The translations under genes and the position numbers were made by a program. A DNA stretch of 64,000 bases from Qipengyuania flavescens (GTDB lineage Bacteria > Pseudomonadota > Alphaproteobacteria > Sphingomonadales > Sphingomonadaceae). Shown here one piece after another: positions 33,518-45,023 of this stretch. The stretch is from NCBI RefSeq assembly GCF_029688735.1, contig NZ_JARULD010000004.1, forward strand, positions 124,001-188,000, written 5' to 3'. Within the stretch, counting starts at the first letter, position 1. Every line of letters starts with the position of its first letter. Below the pieces are notes generated by a model. The model was not told where the DNA came from. It did no database searches and saw nothing but the letters and a program-made list of their open reading frames with translations.

Positions 33518-36273
33518 TCAGGCGTTCTCCAGCCTGTCCTGCGTGGCATCGCTGGCGGCTTCGATCAGCCGGGCTTCGATGCGGTTCATCCGTTCGCCTT
33601 GCTCCAGTTTGTGGCCGGTGAGGTCGGTGATGTAGAACGTGTCCGCCGCCCGTTCGCCGTAATTCGTGACGTGGGCGGAGTGAACCACGAGGCGGCTTTC
33701 GAACAGCACCCGCGCAAGGCGGTTGAGCAGTGCGGGCCTGTCTCGCGCATTCACTTCGATCACGGTGAAGCGGTTGGACGCCTTGTTGTCGAACAGGACT
33801 CGCGGTGACACGTCGAAGGCGCGTGCGCGGCTGTGTGCCAACGGGCGCTGGGCAAGGCGCGGGGCGAGATCGACGCGATTGGCAAGCGCATCCTCGATGC
33901 TCGTCTTCAGCCGCTCGAGCTGGCCTTCCTCGGCAAAAGCGCCGCCATGCGGGTCCTGCACCAGGAAGTTGTCGAGCGCCCAGCCCTGCCGCGTGGTGTG
34001 GATGCGCGCATCGATGATGTTGCCGCCGGCAAGGTGGATGCCGCCCGCGATACGGTAGAACAGGCCCGGATGGTCGGCCGCGATCACCGTGACCAGCGTC
34101 GCGCCGCGCTCTTCGTAGAACTCGCAATGGATCGACAGGTCGTGCTTCTGTTCGCGCGCGGCGGCGTAATGCACCAAATTGAGCGCGATGATATCGACCG
34201 GCTCGGCGATCCAGTAGGGGTCGCCCATCGCCCCGCCCACGCTTTCGGCCAGATAGGCTTTGCTGCCGAGCAAATCCGCGACTTCGGCTTTCTTCGCCGC
34301 GATCTTGCGTTCGCGCCCTTCGCGCATGTGGCCGAGGCGGAGGCGCTCGCTCGCCGTATCGTAGAGCTCACCGAGGAGCTGGCCTTTCCAGCTGTTCCAC
34401 GTGCCCGGGCCGACCGCGCGGATGTCCACCGCGGTCAGGATCGCGAGATGGCGCAGCCGCTCCTGGCTCTGCACCTTGCCGACGAAATCCTCGATGGTCT
34501 TCGGGTCGGTGAGGTCGCGCTTCTGCGCCGTGTGGCTCATCAGCAGGTGGTGGAGCACCAGCCAGGCGACCAGCTCGGTCTCGCTGTCGGAGAGGCCGAA
34601 GCGCGGGCACAGCTCGTGCGCCACCTCGGCGCCAAGCTCCGAATGATCGCCGCCGCGGCCCTTGGCGATATCGTGCAGCAGCGCCGCGACGTACGCCACG
34701 CGGCGAGAGATCACCTTGTGGATCAGCCGCGTGGCGCGCGGGTGATCGTCGGCAAGCTCGCCCTTTTCGATCTTGTTGAGCAGACCGATCGCGCGGATGG
34801 TATGCTCGTCCACCGTGTAGTGGTGGTACATGTCGAACTGCATCTGCGCGTTGACCTTGCCGAAATCGGGCACGAATTTCCCGAACACGCCGGTTTCGTT
34901 CATCCAGCGCAGGACCATTTCGGGATCGTTGCGCCCGCATAGCAGGTCGAGGAACATGGCGTTCGCCCGCTCGTCGTTCCGCACCGCCCTGTCGATCAGC
35001 CCGCTGTCGCGATCGGCCTGGCGCATCGTTTCGGGATGAATCTCCAGCTGTTGCTCCTCGGCGATCTGGAAAATCTCGATCAGGCGCACGGGATCCTTGC
35101 GGAACCAGTCGTCCGACGGCGAGGCGATCTTGCCGCCGAACACGCGGTAGCCCTTCACGGTCCGCGCTTTCTGCTTCCAGCCGGCGAAGAAGCCGGAGCG
35201 GGCGCTCTTGGCTTCGAACTGCTCGTCGATATGCGCGAGGAAGACGCCGGTGAGCGAGCCGACCCGCTTCGCGTGCAGGAAATAGAGCTGCATGAACCGC
35301 TCGACCGAGCTCTTGCCTGGCCGCTCGGCGAAATTCATCCGCTCGGCGATCTGGCGCTGCATGTCGAAGGTCAGCCGGTCCTCGGCACGGCCGGTGAGCA
35401 CATGCAGGTGGCAGCGCACGGCGAGGAGGAAGTTCTCCGCCCGGCGGAAGCTGCGATATTCGGCTTGCGTGAACAGCCCCACATCGACCAGCTCCGCCGC
35501 CGCGCGCACGCGGTGGATGAACTTGCCGATCCAGTAGAGCGTATGGAGGTCGCGCAGGCCCCCCTTGCCGTCCTTCACATTGGGTTCGACGACATAGCGG
35601 CTGTCGCCCATGCGCTTGTGCCGCGCATTGCGTTCGGCCAGCTTCTCGGTAACGAAAGTGCGCTCGTTGCCGCGCACGACTTCCGATGTGTAGCGGCGAG
35701 AGCCTTCGTCGTAGAGCGCCTGGTCGCCCCAGACATAGCGGCCTTCGAGCAGGGCGGTGCGGATGGTGAGGTCGTTCTTGGAAAGGCGCATCGCCTCGTC
35801 CAGCGTGCGGGTCGAATGGCCGACTTTGAGGCCTAGATCCCACATCAGGTAAAGCATCGCCTCGACCACCTGCTCGCACCAGGCGGTCTTCTTGCCGCCG
35901 ACGAGGAAGGCGATATCGACATCCGAATGCGGCGCCATTTCGGAGCGGCCGTAGCCGCCGACGGCCATGATCGTCAGCCGCTCAGCCTGAGAGCGGTTGG
36001 CGCTGGGGTAGAGATGGGTCGTCGCATGATCGTGGATCACGCGCAGCAGTTGGTCGATCAGGAAGGAATGACCGCCCGCGCATTCATGTCCGGCCGAATG
36101 CTTCTCCCTCAACCGCGCGGCGAGTTCGGCGCGCCCCCTGTCAAGCGCGCCTTTCAGCAGATCGACGATATGCGGCCGTGCGTTCTCGCCATGCTCCTCC
36201 ACAAGCGCGTCGATCCGCGCGGCGACATCGCGCCGGTCGAAGATCGCGCGCTGGCGGGGGATGCGAAACGTAC

Positions 36274-36277
<4 letters not shown>
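33518..36277 (-). CDS. glnD: [Protein-PII] uridylyltransferase / uridylyl-removing enzyme
   Basis: 919 residues, full-length sensor of glutamine. The nucleotidyltransferase motif GGYGRSEMAPHSDVD lies near the N-terminus. The GlnE-like linker, the HD domain (ALLHDIAKGRGGDHSELG) and two C-terminal ACT domains (TLVTVIAADHPGLFYRIAG and TVIEVNARDRPALLNRLA) follow. It modifies PII proteins to control nitrogen assimilation. Its start overlaps the stop of the upstream acyl-CoA synthetase gene by four bases, an unexpected partner. Confidence 0.96.
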
Positions 36278-37968
<1,691 letters not shown>

Positions 37969-38131
37969 GGTGGTCAGGGTCCTCTCTCAAAACGGCGCAC
38001 GGCCCCGATTCGAGGCTCGCGCAGAAATTGCGGCTCGACGCAGGCTTTCCCCAAAACTCCTGCTATGCCAAAAGCCGCCGCCGATGGGTCGTCGGATGCG
38101 GCCTTGCACATGTCTCTAAGAGGATAAGCCC

Positions 38132-39007
38132 TTGCTGTCACTACTCGCCGCGAGCGGCGCTACCGACCCGATCTACTGGCAGGATCTGGGGCTGCGGCCC
38201 TATCTGTTCGAGATCGGCGGCTTCCAGCTGCGCTACTATTCGCTGGCCTATCTGCTCGGCATCCTGCTCGGCTACTGGCACCTGTCGAAGATGATCAAGG
38301 CGCCCGGCAGCCCGATGGCCCAGCGCCATGCGGACGATCTGTTCTTCTATTGCACGCTCGGCGTGATCCTCGGCGGGCGGCTCGGCTATGTCGCTTTCTA
38401 CCGGCCCGAACTGTTCGGCACTCTGGACATGTTCAAGCTATGGGAAGGCGGGATGAGCTTCCATGGCGGCGTGATCGGCGTGCTGGTGGCGATCAGCTGG
38501 GTGGCCTGGCGCGGGCACATCAACTGGCTGCGCATCTGCGATTATATCGCGGTGAATGTCCCGCTGGCCTACATGCTGGGGCGGCTGGCGAACTTCGTGA
38601 ACGGCGAGCTTTACGGCCGTCCGGTGGAAGGCGATTTCCCCTTCGCGATGATCTTCCCGAGCGATCCGCTGCAACTGCCGCGCTATCCCAGCCAGCTGTT
38701 CCAGGCGGGGCTGGAAGGGTTGCTGCTTGGCGTGATCCTGATCGCGCTGTTCTGGAAAACCCGCGCGCGATACCGCCCGGGCCTGCTGGTCGGCCTGTTC
38801 ACCGTCGGCATGGGCGTCGGCCGCTTCGTCAACGAGTTCTTCCGCGAACCCGATGCCCATCTCGCCAATGTGGTGGTCGAGACCGGCCTGTCGCGCGGGC
38901 AATGGCTGAGCCTGCCGATGATCGCTGTGGGCCTCGGCGTGCTGGCTTTCGCACTGGCTCGCCCTGCCATCGGCGGGGCGAAGGCAGGCAAGCCGGCGAC
39001 CGCATGA
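38132..39007 (+). CDS. lgt: Prolipoprotein diacylglyceryl transferase
   Basis: 291 residues, integral inner-membrane enzyme that attaches diacylglycerol to lipobox cysteines. Seven hydrophobic helices; the Lgt signature GRLANFVNGELYGRP is central, with YYSLAYLLGILLGYW and GGRLGYV earlier. The TTG at 38132 is taken as start because AGAGGAT lies eight bases upstream and no ATG exists before the conserved region. The stop overlaps the next gene (ATGA). Confidence 0.95.
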   Translation: MLSLLAASGATDPIYWQDLGLRPYLFEIGGFQLRYYSLAYLLGILLGYWHLSKMIKAPGSPMAQRHADDLFFYCTLGVILGGRLGYVAFYRPELFGTLDMFKLWEGGMSFHGGVIGVLVAISWVAWRGHINWLRICDYIAVNVPLAYMLGRLANFVNGELYGRPVEGDFPFAMIFPSDPLQLPRYPSQLFQAGLEGLLLGVILIALFWKTRARYRPGLLVGLFTVGMGVGRFVNEFFREPDAHLANVVVETGLSRGQWLSLPMIAVGLGVLAFALARPAIGGAKAGKPATA

Positions 39008-40089
39008 GCGAGGGCGCGCCCGGCGATCTGGCGACCAGCTTTCGCCGCCTGATCGAGCGGCACGGGCCGATGCCGGTCGCGCGCTATATGGGCGAAAGCA
39101 ATGCGCGCTATTACGCCAGCCGCGATCCGCTGGGCGCAGCGGGCGATTTCACCACCGCGCCGGAGATCAGCCAGATGTTCGGCGAGATGGTCGGACTGTG
39201 GCTGGCCGATATCTGGACCCGCGCGGGCAAGTCGGCAAACGCGATCTATGTCGAGCTCGGCCCGGGGCGCGGCACGTTGGCGAGCGATGCGCTACGTGCC
39301 ATGGCGAGCCAGGGGCTGCGGCCCGAGGTCCATCTGGTCGAAGGATCGGAAACCTTGCGCGCGGTCCAGTCCGGCGCGCTCGCCGGGGCGCAGTTTCACG
39401 ACACGATCGACAGCCTGCCCGAAGACCGCCCGATCCTGCTGGCGGCGAACGAATTCCTCGACGCGCTCCCCGTGCGCCAGCTGGTAATGACCAAGCGTGG
39501 GTGGCGCGAGCGGATGGTGGCGCTGGACGAGGAGGGCGGCTTCGTCTTCGCCGCCGGGCGGAGTCCGATGGACGATGCGGTGCCCACGGAGCAGCGGGCG
39601 GCGGAACTGGGCACGATCATCGAGACTTGCCCCGCCGCGGCGGCGCTGGTCGATGCGCTGGCCGAGCGGCTGGAGCGGCAGGGCGGGGCGGCGCTCTTCA
39701 TTGATTACGGGCACCTTGCGCCGCGCCCCAGCTCGACCCTCCAGGCCGTGAAGGCGCATGATAAGGTTGGCGCGTTCGACAGTCCCGGCGAGATGGACCT
39801 CACCGCGCATGTCGATTTCGCCATGCTGGTGGAGGTCGCCAAGCGCGCCGGGCTCGCCACTGCCACCGCGACACAGGGCGAATGGCTCACTGCCATGGGG
39901 ATCGGCCTGCGGACGCGAGCGCTCGCAAACGCTTCGCCCGATCGAGCGACGGATATTGCGGCAGCGCATGACCGGCTCGTTCAGCCGACCGCCATGGGCG
40001 AGCTGTTCAAGGTGCTGGCCCTGACGCCGCGCGACTGGCCGCGCGGTGCCGGATTTGCCGAAGGCGAGAGGCGGAAGGACACGACATGA
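39004..40089 (+). CDS. SAM-dependent methyltransferase, MidA/NDUFAF7 family (DUF185)
   Basis: 361 residues. MPVARYMGESNARYYASRDPLGAAGDFTTAPEISQMFGE is the family opening (seen in pieces across 22-60), and VELGPGRGTLASDALRA is the SAM-binding loop. LLAANEFLDALPVRQ and ALFIDYGH follow. The mitochondrial relative methylates an arginine of a complex I subunit. It sits between lgt and a DUF2147 gene with 4-bp overlaps on both sides, a three-gene operon. Confidence 0.9.
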   Translation: MSEGAPGDLATSFRRLIERHGPMPVARYMGESNARYYASRDPLGAAGDFTTAPEISQMFGEMVGLWLADIWTRAGKSANAIYVELGPGRGTLASDALRAMASQGLRPEVHLVEGSETLRAVQSGALAGAQFHDTIDSLPEDRPILLAANEFLDALPVRQLVMTKRGWRERMVALDEEGGFVFAAGRSPMDDAVPTEQRAAELGTIIETCPAAAALVDALAERLERQGGAALFIDYGHLAPRPSSTLQAVKAHDKVGAFDSPGEMDLTAHVDFAMLVEVAKRAGLATATATQGEWLTAMGIGLRTRALANASPDRATDIAAAHDRLVQPTAMGELFKVLALTPRDWPRGAGFAEGERRKDTT

Positions 40090-40499
40090 GAGTATTGGTC
40101 GCATCGCTGGCCGCACTGTTGCTGGCATCGCCCGCGCTGGCTGCGGATCCGGTTCAGGGCCGCTGGATGACCGAAGAAAAGGACGCGGTGATCACAATCG
40201 CCCCCTGCGGCGCGAAGCTGTGCGGGCGCATCTCGAAGTTCCTCGTCGCCCCGCCGCAAGGCCTCGACCAGCGCGACGTCAACAACAAGGATGCTTCCAA
40301 GCGCAGCCGCAAGCTGCTCGGCATGCCGGTGCTGACCGGCTTCGCCGAAGACGGCGACGAATGGCGCGGGACGATCTACGATCCCAAGAGCGGCAAGACC
40401 TATCGTTCGATCCTGCAACGCAAAGGCTCGAACCAGCTGACCGTGAAGGGCTGCCTCGGGCCGTTCTGCCAGACCCAGACATGGCGCAAGGCCGGCTAG
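40086..40499 (+). CDS. DUF2147 exported protein
   Basis: 137 residues with a clear signal peptide (1-19, ending SPALA) and the DUF2147 pattern: GRWMTEEKDAVITIAPCGAKLCGRI, then LLTGF-like strand and DPKSGKTYRSI, ending KGCLGPFCQTQTWRK. Four cysteines may form two disulfides. Function unknown. The stop shares CTAG with the convergent transporter gene. Confidence 0.88.
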   Translation: MRVLVASLAALLLASPALAADPVQGRWMTEEKDAVITIAPCGAKLCGRISKFLVAPPQGLDQRDVNNKDASKRSRKLLGMPVLTGFAEDGDEWRGTIYDPKSGKTYRSILQRKGSNQLTVKGCLGPFCQTQTWRKAG

Positions 40500-42031
40500 A
40501 GCCCGATCCGGTCTGCGAGCCGGCGGGCCGCTTCCTCGAAGGTCAGCTTGTCCTCCTCCCGGTCGACCGAAAGGTTGGCCTCGCGCATCGCCTCGACATC
40601 GATCGCGCCTACTAACGGCTCGATCGCGGCGCGGATCGCGGCGTTACTCCCGGTTTCCGGGGAGAGCAGGACGATCGCGTCGTAATTGGGAAACGCGCCC
40701 TGCGGATCCTCCAGGATCGTCAGCCCGTCCGCCGCGATCCGCCCGTCCGAGGTATAGGCCCCGATCACATCGGCCTCGCCCGATTGCAGCGCGTTGTACA
40801 TGAATGTCGGCGAGAAATTGCGCCGCTCGGCAAAGCGCAATCCGTAGGTATCGCGCACGGCAATCCATTCGGGCCGCTCGAAGAATTCAGGGTCGCCGCC
40901 GACGGTCATGCCCCCCGCCGCGCCGGCCAGATCGGCAATCGATTCGACGCCGAGCGCCGCCGCCCGCTCGCCGCGCATGGCGAGGCCATAGGCGTTCTCG
41001 AACCCCAGCCGGCCGAGCACATGGGTGCCGCTGGTGTCGGTTTCCCACGCGGCGATTTCCTCCAGCATCGCGTCGCGCGGCGGATTGTCCGTCCGCCCCA
41101 TCTGGTTGGTCCAGATCGTGCCGGTGTAATCGACCAGCACATCGATCGCGCCGGTGGTGACCGCCCGGTGCGCCACTGCCGAACCGAGACCGTCGCGATA
41201 GTCGACAGCGTAGCCCCTCTCTTCCAATTGCTGCCCGATCAGCCGGGCGAGTATGTATTGCTCGGAAAATCCTTTGGCGCCGATGACGATACGCCGCTCG
41301 TCGCTACCGCCGAACTGCGTGAACAGCGCAGCGCCGACGCCCAGCGCGACAGCTGCCAGCCCGCCGAAAGTAAGCGCGCGGCGGCGAGTCTTGAGCCCCT
41401 TTTCGATCGTGCCGAGCAGTCCGTCGGCGATGAGGGCCAGCCCCGCACTAGCGATGCACCCGGCCAGCACCAGCACCCAGTTCTGCGTCTGCAAGCCGGC
41501 GAAGATAGGGTCGCCGAGGCTCTTTTGTCCGATGGTCGTCGCCAGGGTCGCGGCGCCGATGGTCCAGACCGCCGCTGTGCGGATGCCCGCCATGATGTAA
41601 GGGGCGGACAGGGGGGCCTCGACCAGCCGCAGGCGCTGCCAGAAGGTCATGCCGACGCCGTCCGCCGCTTCGATCACGCCGGGGTCGAGATTGGCCTGTG
41701 CGGTGATCGCATTGCGCAGGATCGGGAGCAGCGCATAAAGCGACAGCGCCAGCAGGGCGGGCAGGAAGCCGAGCGTCGGCAGCCCCTCGCCAAAGACGGC
41801 GCGCAGGCTCAGCAGGATCGGGAAGAACAGCGCCAGCAAGGCGAGCGCCGGGATGGTCTGGACGAGGCTTGCGAAACCCAGCGCGGCTCGCGACACCGCA
41901 GGCGAGCGGCTCGCCCAGACCGCGAGTGGCAAGGCCACTGCGATTCCGAGCGCGATGGCCGCCGCCGAAAGCGACACATGCGCAGCGAGCTGGTCGCCGA
42001 GGTTCAGCAGCGCCGGCCAGATGTCGCTCAC
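40496..42031 (-). CDS. Osmoprotectant-type ABC transporter: fused permease and substrate-binding protein
   Basis: 511 residues. The first half (about 1-220) is an OpuB/OpuC-like permease with six helices and the EAA-type loop EAADGVGMTFWQRLRLVEAPLSAP. A linking helix follows, then from about 235 a choline/glycine-betaine-type binding domain (VIGAKGFSEQYILARLIGQQLEERG, IDVLVDYTGTIW, VIGAYTSDGRI). Tethering the receptor to the membrane channel is known for this subfamily. The start overlaps the ATPase gene stop. Confidence 0.9.
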   Translation of the reverse strand: MSDIWPALLNLGDQLAAHVSLSAAAIALGIAVALPLAVWASRSPAVSRAALGFASLVQTIPALALLALFFPILLSLRAVFGEGLPTLGFLPALLALSLYALLPILRNAITAQANLDPGVIEAADGVGMTFWQRLRLVEAPLSAPYIMAGIRTAAVWTIGAATLATTIGQKSLGDPIFAGLQTQNWVLVLAGCIASAGLALIADGLLGTIEKGLKTRRRALTFGGLAAVALGVGAALFTQFGGSDERRIVIGAKGFSEQYILARLIGQQLEERGYAVDYRDGLGSAVAHRAVTTGAIDVLVDYTGTIWTNQMGRTDNPPRDAMLEEIAAWETDTSGTHVLGRLGFENAYGLAMRGERAAALGVESIADLAGAAGGMTVGGDPEFFERPEWIAVRDTYGLRFAERRNFSPTFMYNALQSGEADVIGAYTSDGRIAADGLTILEDPQGAFPNYDAIVLLSPETGSNAAIRAAIEPLVGAIDVEAMREANLSVDREEDKLTFEEAARRLADRIGL

Positions 42032-42795
42032 CGCGCCAGCTCCGCCAGCCGGTCCGCCTGGGCGCGCGGAACGGCGACAAGATCCTGCGCGACTGCTCCG
42101 CCGTGCCCGTCGAGCAGGGCTTGCGGAGTTTCGTCGGCCACGATCGCACCTGCGTCCATCACCAGCACCCGGTCGGCCAGGAGCAGCGCCTCGGCCATGT
42201 CATGCGTAACCATGATGGTCGTCAGGCCGAGCTCGTCATGCAGCTTGCGCACCCGCGCGCCAAGCGCATCGCGCGTGACCGGATCGAGCGCGCCGAACGG
42301 CTCGTCCATCAGCAGCAAATGCGGATCGCCCGCCAGCGCGCGGGCCACGCCGACGCGCTGGCGCTGCCCGCCGGACAGGGCATCGGGCATGCGGTCTGCC
42401 ATCCCGGCATCGAGCTCGACCAGTTCGAGCAGCTCGGCGATCCGCGCAGGCGACAGCTTCTCGCCAGCAAGCCGCGGGCCGATCGCGATATTCTCGCCCA
42501 CGGTCATGTGCGGGAACAGCCCGATCGACTGGAAGACATACCCGACCCGGCGACGGAGGGCTGGCAGCGGCAGGCTGCCGACCGGATCGCCTTCGTAGAC
42601 GACCTCTCCGCTATCCGCCTCAGCGAGGCGGTTGATCGTCTTGAGCAGCGTCGACTTGCCCGATCCCGACGCGCCGACAAGCGCGACGAACTGGCGGGGT
42701 GCGATCGTCAGCGAAACATCGCGAACGGCTTCGACCGCTCCGTAACGTTTGCCGACAGCCCGGAATTCCAGCGCAGCTTGAACTTCGGTCGTCAC
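42028..42795 (-). CDS. ABC transporter ATP-binding protein (OpuCA-like, no CBS domain)
   Basis: 255 residues. Walker A GASGSGKSTLLKTINRL, Q-loop FQSIGLFPHMTVGENIA, signature LSGGQRQRVGVARALA, Walker B LLLMDEPFGALDP and switch His in VTHDMAEAL are intact. It powers the fused permease/binding protein encoded next. The C-terminal CBS pair present in osmo-sensing OpuCA is absent. The start overlaps the lipoprotein gene stop by four bases. Confidence 0.93.
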   Translation of the reverse strand: MTTEVQAALEFRAVGKRYGAVEAVRDVSLTIAPRQFVALVGASGSGKSTLLKTINRLAEADSGEVVYEGDPVGSLPLPALRRRVGYVFQSIGLFPHMTVGENIAIGPRLAGEKLSPARIAELLELVELDAGMADRMPDALSGGQRQRVGVARALAGDPHLLLMDEPFGALDPVTRDALGARVRKLHDELGLTTIMVTHDMAEALLLADRVLVMDAGAIVADETPQALLDGHGGAVAQDLVAVPRAQADRLAELAR

Positions 42796-43241
42796 TCGTC
42801 CTCGGTGCTCGATTCATCGGGTAGACGGTAATCGACCCGCTGCAATTCGATCCGGCGGTCTTGCGGCCCCGTCGCGTCCATCATGTCGTCGGTCATGCTC
42901 TCGGGCTTCCAGCACCTTTCGACGCCGTTTTCTTCGTCGGGAGTGAAGCACAAGCGCGCATCGCCGGTGGCGTTGAAGGTCCACTGACCTTCTTGCCACA
43001 AGTCCCCGTTGCGAAGGTCGCGATAGCTGCCGTCGCGGTCGAGATAGGTTGTGTAGCGCGCACCGTCTTCCGACGTGATTCGCCAGGCGGTCTCTGCGAA
43101 ATCGCCCGGCAGAGAGGTGTCTTCTACAGACGCTGCGGTGTCATCGCCCTGAGGGTCTTCTACAACCTCGGAAGGCGTTTCATCGGGATTGCTGCAAGCC
43201 GCGGCCAGAAGCACCGCTCCTGCCAGGATTACCATTCGCAT
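42792..43241 (-). CDS. Putative lipoprotein at the head of the ABC transporter operon
   Basis: 149 residues with a lipobox (LAAAC, Cys16) and an acidic spacer, then a small beta-rich domain: RITSEDGARYTTYLDRDGSYRD, GQWTFNATGDARLCFTPD and ERCWKPESM. No named family. Its stop overlaps the start of the ATPase gene, so it is co-expressed with the transporter and could be an accessory envelope protein. Confidence 0.7.
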   Translation of the reverse strand: MRMVILAGAVLLAAACSNPDETPSEVVEDPQGDDTAASVEDTSLPGDFAETAWRITSEDGARYTTYLDRDGSYRDLRNGDLWQEGQWTFNATGDARLCFTPDEENGVERCWKPESMTDDMMDATGPQDRRIELQRVDYRLPDESSTEDE

Positions 43242-43322
43242 TCGGGGCCCCTCCTCTGCCGATCCGCGTACCCTAGCAGGCTAAGCCACCGGGGAAAGCC
43301 GCTGCCGCAAGACGCTGCGCGC

Positions 43323-44849
43323 TTAGGGGACCAGCTTCTCCACCGGGAATACCAGATCGACCGTCAGCCCTTTATCGGCAAGCGTGCGCTCAAACCGCCC
43401 GCCGAGCTGGCTTTCGACTGCCATCCGCAACAGGCGCGAACCAAAGCCCTCCCGCTGCGAATCGAGCGGATAGCACACGCCTTCCATGGTTTCATGCCAA
43501 GTCACGCGAAGTTCTTCACAATCGCTTTTCTCACGGGCGATTTCGATGCAGATCGTCCCGTCGTCGCAGGCGAGCGCACCGTATTTGGCGGAATTCGTCG
43601 CCAGCTCGTGGAAGATCAGCGCCAGCGGCGTCGCCGCCTGCGGCCCGGTCTCGACGTCGTCGCCCTTGACCAGCAGGCGCTCGGGCCGACCGTCGCCATA
43701 GGGCTTCAGCAGATCGCGCAGCAGGCCCTGCAGGCTGTCGCTGGAGCGTCCGTCGCCAGGGCGGACGTAATCATGCGCCGTGCCCAGCGCGCGGATCGCC
43801 TCGTTGAGTTCCTTGGCGAATCCCTCGACCTCTGGCTTGCCGCGCGAACGGATCGCGATGAGGCCGGAGACGACCGCAAAGATGTTCTTGATGCGGTGCG
43901 ACAGTTCGCGCGCCAGCAGGTCGTTGCTTTCCGAGAGGCGGTGGGTTTCGTCGATATCGATTCCTGCGCCGAACCAGGTTTCGACGTTGCCGGCCACATC
44001 GCGCATTGGCCACGCGCGCAGAACCATCCAGCGATACTCGCCATCGGCCCGCTTGAGGCGCGCCTCGGCTTCCCAGCGCTCCTCGGTCTTGCGCGATCTT
44101 GCGCGCAGATCGGCGACAGCTTGGCTCTGTTCTTCGTGGATCAGCGATTCGAAGTCGATCGACCCGACGTCCTCGGTGCCGCAATATTCGTAGAAAGCCT
44201 CGTTGCCGAACTCGATCGAGCCGTCGGGCTTCGCCGCCCATGCGAGCACCGGAATATGTTCCGCCATCCGCCGCAGCCGCATGCTTTCGCGCACGAGCTG
44301 TTCCTGCACCGCCAGGTATTCGCGCCGCGCGTTGAGACGCCGCATCACGGAAGCTGCTAGCACTTCGAGGCCCTCGCGCTGGAAATCGGTCAGACCTTCC
44401 AGACGGGGTTCGGTATCGATGACGCAGAGCGAACCCAGCGGTGCGCCCTCCGACGACAGGAGCGGGGCACCGGCGTAAAACCGGATCTTCGGCTCGCCGG
44501 TCACCAATGGGTTGCGCTCGAACCGCGGGTCCAGCAGCGCATCGGGCACCACCATCGGCTCGCGCTCCATCATGGCATGGGCGCAGAAACTGGTCGGGCG
44601 GGGTGTTTCGGTCGCGTCCAGACCGGCCCGGGCGAGGAACCGCTGGCGCTGTTCCTCGACCAAGCTCACCAGCGAGATCGGCGCCCCGCATAGCTTTGCG
44701 GCGAATTGCACGATCTGCAGCAGTTCATCGTCGTTCTCCAACTCGTCGAGGCCATAGGACGCCATCACCGTCAGGCGGTCCTGCTCACCGCAGAATGCCG
44801 GGTTCGGGCCTTTGGTGGTCGGCCAGGATGTGGACGTGTCGAGAAGCAT
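43323..44849 (-). CDS. HWE-family sensor histidine kinase (GAF-PAS)
   Basis: 508 residues, cytosolic, without membrane helices. A GAF domain (about 35-175) is followed by a PAS domain with PAC (about 190-305). The HWE-type dimerisation segment ELSHRIKNIFAVVSGL has phospho-acceptor His318, and the ATPase has the N-box HELATNSAKYGAL. HWE kinases in alphaproteobacteria often serve light, redox or general-stress signalling. No response regulator is adjacent. Translation could also begin at Met29. Confidence 0.88.
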   Translation of the reverse strand: MLLDTSTSWPTTKGPNPAFCGEQDRLTVMASYGLDELENDDELLQIVQFAAKLCGAPISLVSLVEEQRQRFLARAGLDATETPRPTSFCAHAMMEREPMVVPDALLDPRFERNPLVTGEPKIRFYAGAPLLSSEGAPLGSLCVIDTEPRLEGLTDFQREGLEVLAASVMRRLNARREYLAVQEQLVRESMRLRRMAEHIPVLAWAAKPDGSIEFGNEAFYEYCGTEDVGSIDFESLIHEEQSQAVADLRARSRKTEERWEAEARLKRADGEYRWMVLRAWPMRDVAGNVETWFGAGIDIDETHRLSESNDLLARELSHRIKNIFAVVSGLIAIRSRGKPEVEGFAKELNEAIRALGTAHDYVRPGDGRSSDSLQGLLRDLLKPYGDGRPERLLVKGDDVETGPQAATPLALIFHELATNSAKYGALACDDGTICIEIAREKSDCEELRVTWHETMEGVCYPLDSQREGFGSRLLRMAVESQLGGRFERTLADKGLTVDLVFPVEKLVP

Positions 44850-45023
44850 GCTTGGGCAACGCTTTTAGATTCATTGCCTTGATTTACAAGTTGGACAGTA
44901 TTGGGGACCGCACGAAATCTCGATCACGCAAAGCGGGTTTGCCCGCCGCGCTTCGTTTCGCTATCGCGCGCGCAACGATATTACGCGAGCCCCCAAGTTT
45001 TCGGGGATCCTTGAGGAGAGACC

